From Chimonanthus salicifolius (taxonomy: Eukaryota > Streptophyta > Magnoliopsida > Laurales > Calycanthaceae), in the NCBI GenBank assembly GCA_013350335.1, contig CM023535.1:22971746-23035745 (forward strand): a stretch of 64,000 bases of DNA, read 5' to 3'. The notes under the pieces are model-generated. The model saw only the letters and a list, made by a program, of their open reading frames with translations. It was not told the origin of the DNA and did not search any database. Both the position numbers and the translations under genes were made by a program. How positions within the stretch are numbered: the first letter of the stretch is position 1; the number at the start of each line of letters is the position of its first letter. This document shows, piece by piece, positions 33,694-45,600 of this stretch.

Positions 33694-36600
33694 ATGGAAG
33701 CATTTTACCCAAACAGCAGCAAACTGGCCAAGGGTTGCAGAGAATTTGGAGCCCTTTGGTCGAAAGCAAGGCTGACAACTTTCCTTTTTGTATTTTCCAT
33801 GGCAGTCTCTCCCTTATCTTATCACAAGTTCGTTCGCTTCGCTCTGGAAGAAACCCAACGCCGAACCCATCTCACTCCGCTGCATTTGCGGGTCAGCCAC
33901 TTCTTTTTTTTTAACTGAAACTCGCAACCTTTCGTGTCTCAATGCTTTTCTTGCTTCCGTAGCAATATCAGGATAACCCAAATGCTAGAAATGAGTGGCT
34001 CTGTTTTTTTTCCTCTTAAATAATTACTGTTTTCAGATGCAATTGCTTCTATGTTTCGTGTTTTTTTTCTCTCCATCTTTGTTTTTTAATGCTTTTTGTC
34101 CTTCTCTTTAAATTTATGGATGATCCACATTCTAGAAGTGTGATTTTTTTTTTCTTCTCTTTCTGATTACTTTATTCAAATGCAGCTGCTTTCTATAGTT
34201 CATGACTTTCTAATTTTATATTTTTTGTGGTGTTTTTGTGATTTATGAATGGTTCAAATACTCAATTGTGGACATGGTAAGCATTCATATTCATATGATG
34301 TTGGTCCCTTTTTTTGGCTGGCCAGAAACCCCACTTTCCTGCCAGCGGTGACTGCATTTCATTTTTTGGGGCGAAATTATCATTTTACCCTTCCGTGTTT
34401 TTTCGACCGAACAAACAAACAAACAGTCCTTTTTACCTTCGTCCGATCGATTTTATACGTATATAATCGTTCGATTGAACAAACAGTTCATTTTAACTTC
34501 GTCTGATCGATCTTATAAGGGTATATAATCTTTCGATTGATCCCATGTGATCGTTCGATTGATTTTACTAAGAGGTTGAAAATTTTACAGTCGACTGCTT
34601 GTGTGAAGATCGATTGGACGATCACTGGGGATAATCGAACGATTTTATACCCGTATAAGATCGATCGGATGATCACAAAGGATCGTCCAATCGATCACAA
34701 CTGCGAAACTCAAAATAAGTTCGAATCGCAGCTCCTTTCCCATTTCCATTTTCGTTTCCATCTTCCCCTTTCCAAAGCCTACTCCCTTAAACCCCCCTTT
34801 CGAAATCTTCTCCCTCAAACCCCTTTCTAAACCCCTCTCCCTCAAACCCCTTTCCAAACCCCTCTCCCTCAAACCCCCTTTCCAAAACGAACCACTCCAC
34901 TCTCTCAATCTCGAATCTTGGTTCGAAGGTGTCTCTTTGAAGTTACTCTCTCAATCTCCTATATTGGTTCGAAGGTATCTCTTTGAAGCTACTCTCTCAA
35001 TCTCCTATCTCGAATCAAAGATAACTCTTTCTCAAACCCCAAGACACTCTATTTATTAGAATTAGTGCTATGGATTGTGAGGGAGTTTTATCTATATGTT
35101 TAGTGACAAACTACTATTAGGTCCCATGTTTAGTGACAAATCACTATTAGGTCCCATGTTTAGTGACAAAGCACTCTTGATTTTTATAAGAAAAGGGGAG
35201 ATAATAGGTCCCATGTTTAGTGTCAAACCATTCTAGGATCACTAAGTCTATAATTGGTTCAGGAGTTACAACATGAGAGAAGCATTCATGAGTTAAACAC
35301 GAGTTAAACAATACGAACTTAGCCAAATCATACATACCAAAGTAGAACAAGCGCATCTAGTTGAGGTTGAGGCACCTGAAGTAAGAAAGAAATAGATCGT
35401 ATGGAAGACTATATTTTTTCGTCTTACGGCATGCTACCATGTGTTTTATGATGATATAGGAGATGTCAATTTGGTTGCCATTCATGATGCACTAGATGAG
35501 GAACTATCGAAATAGGTCACCTGGTTATAGGGGTAAAACTCAGGTAGGGTTTTGGCCCGAGCCCGCATGACCGAACCCGAAAATCATGCGGGTCGGGTTA
35601 TGAAAGTTGGGTCAGCAGGTCGGGCTATGAAAGTTGGGTCAGCGGGTCGGGTCGAGTTGAGAAGTCAGAAACCAACATTGAATTCTGGTCGGGTTGGATT
35701 GAGAAATTTTTAAGTAAATTCGGCTCGACCCGACCCGGTAAAAAGTAGGCTAAAGTAGGTTCAAAATGTGGGTAGGGTCGGGTCTGATTTTGAGTTGAGT
35801 CGGGTTATAATTCGGGTCGGGTCGGGTCAAGACGTCCGGGTCAAAAGTTTGGGTCGGGTCGGGTCGGGTTGGGTTCCATATATGAGTAACTCAGGGCAGA
35901 TTGGGTTTTAAAAAACCCGACCTGACCCGGCCCGATTTCAGCCCTACCTGGTTACTATGCCCTTTTCTAGGTAAAATGTTTTTTGTAATAATGTAATAGA
36001 CGATTTGGGCTTTAAGGGTTAGGTCCATCAGAGCGGGCTTATCTGCTTTGACAATATCAGTGCGCCCACACATTTGCTTCATGGCATCCAAGGGAACGTA
36101 TCCATCAACATCGTTAGGCCATGAATTTGTTTCATACTTTACAATTGTGGCACTGGATAACTTAAACATTTTGTTCAGTGTGGTTGTTGAAAGAACAATT
36201 TCTCTTCCTCTAACTTTGGATTTAATGGAATCTTTCGCCTTATCTTTTGACTTGTTGGCATAAAATTCCTTGACTAATGTAGGATAGAAATCCTCTTTCA
36301 TTTTGAAGAAGGTGCCCCAACCAAGTTTTTCAATGTACTCATGGGTTTTAAATTCGAAGGGTGGAAAATAAGTAAGGTCAATGATTTTACAAAAAATGTA
36401 GGGCCGAGAGTACAAATCCTCTTTGTACAATGATGCAGCTTCTAAAGAGGTGAAATGGTTGAGGTCGAACGTCTCCGTCTCCTCCATTCTCGGTCTCTTC
36501 CCTTTCTTTGGAGCCATAGATTTCCCTTTCTTCTTCGTGTAGGCCTTTCGATTTGATCTGATGCCATGTGAAAAAAAGGGGGGTGTAGATGTTTTCTCGA

Positions 36601-39600
36601 GGAGAATCGATTGAGGAAATAGGAAGGAAAATGGTTTGGAGGAGAAAGAAGGGGAGGGAGAAGGGTTTGGAAAATGGATTCGTGCGAACGAAGGTGGAAG
36701 AGGGGAGAGGGCAAGATTGAACGATTGTGTGGTTAGTGCGATTGATTTGGAGAAGAGGAAATGGTAGATCGAACGATTTGGAGAAGAGAATGGGTTTTAG
36801 GGCTTAGGTCTTCCAATCGAACGAATGAAATTTTCTCTCATTTCGTTCGTTTGATTATATATAAGTATAAGATCGATCGGACGATCCTCTGTGATCGTCT
36901 GATCGATCTTATACGGGTATACAATCGTTCAATTAATCCCTAGTGATCGTCCAATCGATCTTCACACAATAGGTCGACTACAAATTTTTCGACCTCTCAG
37001 TTAAAATCGATTGGACGATCACAGGGGATCAATCCAACGATTGTATACCCTTATAAGGCCGATCAGACGAAGTTAAAATGGACTGTCTGCTCGTTCAGTC
37101 GAAAAAACACGGAATGGCAAAATGGTAATTTCGCCCCAAAAAAAGAAAATGCGGTGTTTGCTGGCAGGAAAGTGGGGTGTCTATATGGCCAACCCTTTTT
37201 ATTTAGTTATTTTGGTTTTCATGTCTATTTTCTGCATTACTCAAATGGCAGAAATGTGGATTTTTTACTTTCTTGTGATTTGAAGATACCCTGGTGTTAG
37301 AAATGACAAATGTTTTTATCGAAAGAAAAGTTCAAAAATATCTGTTTTCCAAAACTGAGGTCTATTGTTTGTTTCCCTATCACTGGGGATTGGGATGGTT
37401 GCTCCCACGATATTGTTAAGCTGATGAGACACATCTCAAGCATGAAGTTTCTTTCACTAGTTTCTCCACATAAATGCAATTCCCATGTGCATTTAGCTCA
37501 TTGATTCAACCTCTTTTGCAGAGCTATTAGACTTGTGTAGGAACAGGTATATACATTTTAATACTATGGAAGAAACACCAAACTTTTTGTGTCTGTTGAG
37601 TGAATAGATATAACAAGAATATCCGGTTTCACATGACCATAAGAATATTCCTCTAAAGTTGCTTGGGAGTCAGTCCCCCAACGGACAATTTTCTTTTCAA
37701 GATGCATTAAGATACCATATGGTAACAGTAGGGGTTTGATGGACAAAGGTTGTAATTGTGCCATAAGAATGATTTGGGCATAAAAAATCCTCTAGATCTC
37801 TGAACTCTAAAGGATTGCATGTTTCTGCCGAATAATGTTCATTAAATGGTAGAATGCTCTAGTTGAGGTTTTGTATCCGTTTTCCTTGATTAATAAAGTT
37901 ACCTTTCAAAAAAAATAAAAATATGGTAGACTCTGTCTATTATTTTGATGCTTCGGTGCTTGTAAATGTTCAACTTGTTATGTGGAGCACCCCCCCCCTC
38001 CTCCCCCCCCCCCCCCACCCGCGAAAAAAAAAACTATTATACATCTACCATTTCAAGTAACAACAACAATAACAATACATTCTGGATTCTTACAAATACT
38101 TAGTAAAATTGCTTTCACTAGTCGTGCCAGCATTGGTTTCTTATATTTGAAATCATAATGATTCTGTGATACTTTTGCAGTAAAAGTATATAAAAGAATC
38201 TCATTTATGAGCTTCTATTTATTTTATATTCCATGTCCCAATATTTATTGCTTTACTTGTATCTGTGTCTTTTGATCATACATGATGTAGGCTCAGGAAA
38301 TAGAGAGATGGCTACAAGAACAGAAGGGGAAAATTTAAAGCAGAACTGTGGTGGAAACAATAGATAGGTTATTGAAAGTTAGATCTAGATGAAGCTTTTT
38401 AAGGCATTGATGGGCTTTGAGTGGGGCTTCTAACGAGATAGCTTTGGGACAACCTTCTCTTTGCCCAAGCAGACCCCACCTTATGAATGAATGTATGGTT
38501 CTAGAATGTCAAAGCACAAGCTCTCTTGGTTGGGAAGCTCTTAAGCCTATTTTTAGTTAAACAAACATTTGAGTATACTCGTCACAGAGAGAGGAATTTG
38601 GGAAAGGAGCTAAGATCTTTACACCTTTATATATTCTAGTGGAAAGGTAAGTAGGGAACTTAAGGGGATTTTTCTTTGTAATAACGTTAATTGAAGGCTT
38701 TGAAGCCCAAGCACAGGTGTGTTTATTAATTGGGCTAAATAATTGAGCCTGTATACGACCTGTTAATTGTACCTAGCCCACTTACTAATACAAGGTTTGG
38801 TCCAAGTTTGGGTCTATGACCAGCCCAAGCATGGTGTGTTTATTAGTTGGGCTAAAAAATTGAGCCTCTGTATGACCTATTGATTGTACTACTTGTTCAA
38901 GGCCACTTACTAATACCAGGTTTGGACCAAGTTTGGGCCCATGACCAGCCTTACTTTTGAGTAATGAGGTTTCTTAGGGAGGAAGAGGAGATAGCAACGG
39001 GAATGTTCTCAAGTCCAATAGGATGGGTGGGATATTGTAAACCAAATATTAAATCACAAAGGCTATGTGTTTTTTTGATGTTTTACATCATCTTTCAGAG
39101 AAAAAAAGGTAGGATTTTATATACAAAATCTTATACTAGAAGAGGATGCTAAATCTGCAACACCTGGAGCTACATAGGCTTAATTTCACCTTTGATGAAT
39201 GCCCCAATTTCTGTCCTCAGCAGTTAGGTCACCAACTAATGAATGAGCATGGTTGCTTGGCTTGAGAGAGAGTAACTAACGATGCAGTTTGTACTGTGTC
39301 TATTTCTCTATTTAAATTAATGTCTGTTTTGCAAAATTTTCTTATTATTGACCAAAAGATAAAAAATTAAACAACGCCAAAAATAAATAAATAAAAGAAA
39401 ATCTTTCAAAAACATGACTGCATACTTCACTCCCTCCCCTTTACTATCCTACAGAAGTTCAATTTCACTTTGACAACCATGGGCTCACCCTGCTGTTTTT
39501 TCTTTTCTTTTTTAATCAGAAAAATGGGTTCATCCTTCTTGTTCTATATGATATTTTAGGAATAAGGTCCACTAGCCTATGTCCAAACATTTATCTTTAA

Positions 39601-42600
39601 TTCAGCTTCACATCCTTCCATTGTCAGATAATTCCAGATACTCATTGGCTTAATCCTTTTTGTTGAACCACTTCTCATGTCCCCACTTCTAATAGTATGT
39701 TATGTTTCTGTGAATCCAATGTGACACCAATGATCCTCAGTTTTTGAATTATTCCAATATATATTGTTGCCAATTTGTTGTTTTGATATTAGGAGCACTA
39801 TGATTGCATGAAAGCCATGGATGGGAGAACAGAGCTTCAAACACTCTCATATCAAGCTCCAAAGATTAGACTTCTTCGCAGTTTGACCATTGACGGAGGT
39901 GAATCGGTGCAGGTCATCTTCTCCTTTTTCTATTGCTTTTGTAATTATATTTTGTTAAGTTTTTAATTTCCCTTTGTGGATCATAATACAACAAGTCTTT
40001 GTATAATTGTTCAGTTAGCAAGGTTTGAAATAATGGTATTGGAAGGTGCCTTGTTTGGCCTGTGAAACCAGTATGTGTTGCGTACACATATCAGTTATTA
40101 GCCATGTCTGGTTATGTTGGTGCAGAGTTTTTTTATCCCCAGAAGTCATGGAAAAGAAACCCAAATAGACATTGATGTTTGTTTGCATTCTTAGGTAATA
40201 TATGTCATGCAGATCTTGATTGTCACTATGTACTGTCTATTGTACTGATATAGGCAATTTTTTAAGGTTGCTGATACACATTGTTCTAGCTATCAGTCAT
40301 GAAAAACACATAAAACATATTGGCTGATATTGTCAACCATATAAATGAGCCCAGTAGTAAAGTGGAAAAAAAAATCCTATAATTTTTTTGAGTGGTAATA
40401 AAAATCCTATAATTTAAACTACGTAACATTCAGGGCATCTTCACTTTCGGATTTTCAGCATGTATTCATGACAGATATTCTACGAGCTTGGAAAGAGTGT
40501 ATTTAGCTTGCTTAGCTTAGAGGTTTTTTCCATTTTGGGGCTTTTGGGTGTATGGGTTGGTTCTCCTTTTCATTTCCCTGGACAGCTTCCTTTGCACATC
40601 TGGTGCTCTTCTCTTTTTGGAAAGATAACAGTTTTATTCAATAAAAAAGAAGAACATTACAAAAAGAATAACTGGAACAACAGGCCAGCCCAAAATGCCA
40701 ACCCCCCTCTCCCCCCAACCTAAAAAAAAAATAATAATAATAATAAACTTAAACTTAAAATAAACAAATCTGATTTCAAATTCAGAATTAGAACTTACCT
40801 CCTACCTAGCCAAATTCGCCTCTCCGGGAACCCATGATACCTAGAAACCATTAGCAAATATAGCGTGCTGAATCCTTTCCACTTTATCCAAAACTTTCCA
40901 AGGACAACTAACACTTGAAGCCCAGCCCAAAATGCCCCCAGAAGCTCCGAATTCCTCCATCTCCATGACCCTTCTCCAAAGAGCATGCTACTCTGCATCA
41001 ATGGTTGAGCAAAGGAAGATAGGGCCAACAAAAGAGATCCAAGAGACTCCACCTTGATCCATAATTACACCACCAAACCTGGCATTCCCATGATCCCGCA
41101 CACTTCGGTCGAAGTTTAACTTGAGAAGCCCCAGTTAAGGAGGATGCCAAACAATAGAGGAGACAGAGACGAAGACAAAGACAAAGACAATCTAGCTTGC
41201 CTCCGCATGTCGCCGAGGCCCAGTCCCAACATATATCAGCAATGCACACCCCCTGAAGAGGTTTGTCCCAGCAACCACAAGCAGCTCTAAATTTAATAAC
41301 CTCAATTGACTTGAGTAGCATAAGTAGACTTCTCCTAAAAGATCCGCTTGTTTCTCTCAATAGGCATAGAGGGCAGGCATTAAAAATTGTCATCCTTTGG
41401 TTTCTCAAATGGTCAATCATTAGAATATTTTCTAATCCTACAAGCCAACCAAAGACCTTTACTCTAAGAGGCAATGCACTCATCCAAATATTCCGATCAA
41501 TACGAGGAGACTCACCCATAGACATTAAATTTCATAGAAATATCTAACTTCCATGAATATCTACTTCCCAAATTCTACAGTCATTTGTAGACCCAATCAC
41601 ATACACTCCTTTTAAGCATGTACATTATCTCCATCCAGTTGCCTACCATCCAATCTTCTAGCTCTCTCCTGAATTGGGGACACCAAACCTCATTATGATC
41701 TTGATTCTCGAAACAATCCTTGACCACCACATCTCTGTTTGCAACAAATGAGTAAAGTCGGGGAAATGTAGTAGCTAGAGGAGAATCATCCACCCACTTA
41801 TCATGCCAAATTGAAACCTCAGTGCCAGAGTAAACTCTGAATCTAATATTCTCCATGAAAGTTGTATGAATGGAGCAGATCCCTCTCCAAAAACCAGAAA
41901 CCCGTCTGGCGGCCAAAGGAACCCTCCACTCATTATTTGACAGCCCATACTTCCTAATAGTAATATCTTTCCACAGATTCTCAGAATCATCCCTCAATCT
42001 CCAGTTCTCCACATTCATTTACCAATCAAAGCGATGTTGAAACAACAAATCGACCTAATCCCCAAGCGTCCCTCCTCCACCACCTTACAAGCCTGATTCC
42101 ACTAAACCAAGTGCAATCTACGTTTCTTGGGGGTATCGTTCCATAATAATCTTCTTTGAATACCTTCCATTTTTTGATGATGCTTCTGGACACCAAAAAA
42201 GACTAGGGAAATAAACCGCAAAACTGGATAAAACCAATTTAATAAGAATGATCCTCCCACCAATGGATAAATGTTTACCTTTCCATACAGATAGTCTCTT
42301 CTCCTTCTTTTCAAGAACTTTGTCCCAACAACTCTTTCTAGGTTTACCAATTACAAGAGTAAGACCAAGGTAGGATGTAGGAAAACTAAAGACCTTGCAT
42401 CCTAAAATAGCCACCAACTCCCTACATGTACTAAAATCCAGATTGACACCCATCATCTCACTTTTATTGAAATTAATCTTTAGACCTGAGCAAACCTAAA
42501 ACCATAGAAGAATCACCACCACCAGACTCGGTTCCACCTTGTCAGTCTTGAGGAAGAGGATAGTAACATCAGCATACTACAAATGGGTAATTTCCAAATA

Positions 42601-45600
42601 AGAGTGCTCAACATGGAAACCATGAATCAGATCTCAAGCTGCAACCTCATGCAATATAAGATGAAAAGATTCTGCCACCATCACATACTGATAAGGGGAT
42701 AGCGGGTCGCCTTGCCTAATACCCCTCCCTATGTTAAAAAAATCTTTTGGGCTACCATTCACCGATATTGATAGATGAGTGGAAGAAACATATGAATTCA
42801 TCTCTGCCACCTATCTCCAAATCCCATTCTCTACATAATGAAGTGGAGAAAGCACCAATCTACCCTGTCATAAGATTTTTGGAAGTCCAACTTACACACA
42901 ATATCGGGATCTCCTGAGATGAATTTCAAATGAAGACTTTGATGCGCCACCACCACAAAATCGGTAATTTGTCTCCCTTCCACGAAAGCACTTTGATTAG
43001 CCGAAATAATCCTTAGAAGGATCCTCTTTAGCCGATTAGCCAACACCTAAGCAAGAATTTTGTAAGGGATCCCCAATAGACTTATCGGGAGAAAATCATT
43101 CAGCTCCACTAGTGCGTCTTTTTTAGGGACCATAGTGATGAAAGATACACCCAAATCCTTAGAAATAACCCCTCTCTCAAAGAATTCTTAAAAAAGTCAA
43201 CAAGATCTTTCTTAATCAAATTCCAAAATCTTTTGAAAAATAAGATTGGGAATCCATCAGGACCTGGAGCTCTATCTTCCTCCGAATGCCAAACAACAAA
43301 CTTCACCTCTTCCTCGCTAAATCCAACTTCCAAAGATGAAGCTTGATCATCATCCAATGATCTAAATTAAGAGAGCATCGAACCGGCCTCCTCCCTCCCA
43401 AATCTGGAAAATGTTCTCTTGGAGTATTCTATGACTTCCTCACAAATATCATTTCTGTTTTCCATCGATTCCCCCCTCAACTTGGAGAAGTTGGATATGA
43501 TTCTTCCTCCTTCTAGCACTACCCATCTGCAAGAAGAAGTTTGTACTTTTATTCCCTTGCCTCAGTCATCTAATTCTCGATCTCTACTTCCATTCGATTT
43601 CCTCCTTAAGAGCTTTCTTTTTAAAAATATCTTTAATTTCCTGTCTTCGTGAGATATTCTCCACCGAAAGTGGCCCCTCCTCTTTGGGACTGATAATTTG
43701 CTGCAGCTCATCAAGGAGCTCGATTTCTTCCCGCTTAGCAGCTTCCCTCTGAAGTTTATCCCATGCTCCAAACTTTCCTTTCAGGTACTAATATGAGCTA
43801 TAAAGTGTATTTTTGTTACAGGTAATTAAAGCCAACCAATTTTATAATTTCGAGCCAATCCCATGTCAAATTCCTGATCTTACTGTGTTTGCATTGATTG
43901 TTGGACTTGTTTCTTTAATGTCTATCTGTTGTATGTTTCATAATAAAGGACTTATCCCATTACACATTTTAAGTCATAAAAAATATTTAGAGACAAAAAG
44001 CCCATGGATGTCCCATGTGACCGATGAAAATGGGACCAGTGAAGTGAATATGTTGCAGATGAGACACTCATGATATAAATAACTTTGAAGAATGGAAATG
44101 TGTGTTGATCATTGAATGTTGAAACTCTCCGCGATGTCATGTATTTGAAGACCTTTATAGGCATCCTAAGGTGTCCATTCATGAAGACTTCATTGAGCCT
44201 ATTGCAGACCCTATATGGCTTATCTGGGTGACCATTAATTGTGCCATATGCAAAAGAGCCTGAACAAATCATCTCTAAGTAATGTGGCTGGCATGCTGAT
44301 TTGAACATATTTGAGTGAGTCAACGTGACATTTTGGAGTAGACCCATTCGCACGGAAGGGGAATGTTGCAGGGTTAGGATTATAAGCAAAGAGACCCTCT
44401 TTGTAACTGAGTGGTCTTATTGCATCTTCCTCCCTTATATTGCACCATGCAAACTTACTTTCTTATTCCCTTGTAACATTATGTAGACTTCTGTTTTACT
44501 TTTACATGAAGGTGATACAAGGTCTCGAGACTGTGTAAACTATAAGAGTTTGATACTGCACTAAAATGCATATGCAATATCCTACCCCTGATGGTTGACT
44601 GAACTTGTAATGAGCTCTAAAATAAAATAAAGAAAAAATATCTATGTATTGGAATAAAGTGGTTAGATAGGACGTGCTGAAGCATGATTGAAATAAAGTA
44701 CTTTGTTCCCTAAGTTTTTGAATGAATTGACAAGAAAGGACTTGATAGATCCATCTAAAAACAATAAAGGACATGCTGGATTGTGGAATGATGAACATGT
44801 TTTTTCTAGGGTTGTGTAGAAGTACTACTCAAAAAGCTGACTCAGATTGATAGGATAAAGGTTCAATGATGATGATGATGACGAGAATTTCTTGCCTATG
44901 TTTCCTGTATTATGATGTCTTAAGTACATTTCTTTGCAACAGTTTGTTCAATAAAATGTTTCGGAGGTTTGTTATGTTCCTTTAAGCCTAATAAATTTCT
45001 GTACCATGCTCAAATTGGAGAACCTTTTTCCTTCTGATGCATTTCTTGGTTAAATTGTTCTCTGCAGGTCCTGGATTTTGGGGTCTTCTCTGAACCCGAA
45101 TTTGATCTGCCAATATTCTGTGCCAATTTTTTTACTGCCTCTAGTATGAATATAGTTGTCTTGTGAGTAAATTACATTTTTCACTCTTTTTTTTAGTGGA
45201 TGCAACTTTTGATTTAGGATTTGATTTCGTAACTCCACAATTGAATTACTTTTCCTTTAGAGTATGTTACTCTCCATTGTGACTAAATTGACATTCTCAC
45301 ACTGGCTGAAAATTGTTAGGGATTGCAGTATATGCTTCTTCCATCTAACCATGTCCATGTTGTTTGGTGCATCCAATGTATCAAATTTTTATTCAAATGA
45401 AATAGGTTGAAGGACTGATCTTATTTTTACCAGTATCTGATAATAAATATAGTACAAATGTTTTCATACTTATGCTTCCCTCTAACAATTGTCTGGCATG
45501 TACTATGTTCTTTTTATTTATGTATTATTTACTTGTTTTATCCTTTTTAATGCTTAATGTATTGGGAATTGAGTAGTGGAGATCTGGGTAGGAGAGGGAG

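Larger units (their letters stand above)
34316..37194. mobile_element. Non-autonomous MULE in HY2 intron 1
   Basis: Long inverted ends (34316-34698 and 36871-37194) start ggctggcc / ggttggcc and then share accccactttcctgcc, ggggcgaaatta and 'cattttaccctt'. The flanks ccttttttt and ctttttatt agree at 7 of 9 positions, compatible with an aged 9-bp target duplication. The interior has no MULE transposase but holds a minus-strand coding remnant (35955-36517) and a nested MITE (35528-35945). Confidence 0.85.

Noticed and set aside
33609..33914. Alternative start for HY2 at 33609
   Set aside because: It is in a different frame from the conserved ALEETQRR segment; 33694 is the in-frame ATG.
35891..35954. 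C-terminal residues of the 208-codon frame at 36517-35891
   Set aside because: These are encoded by the MITE and its target duplication, not by the original protein.
37297..37504. Short opposing frames in HY2 intron 1
   Set aside because: No similarity and no splice context that fits HY2, whose exon 1 and 2 join directly in phase.
43952..44389. 145-codon minus-strand frame in HY2 intron 2
   Set aside because: No recognisable motif and no start context; likely chance in an intron, though I could not search databases.
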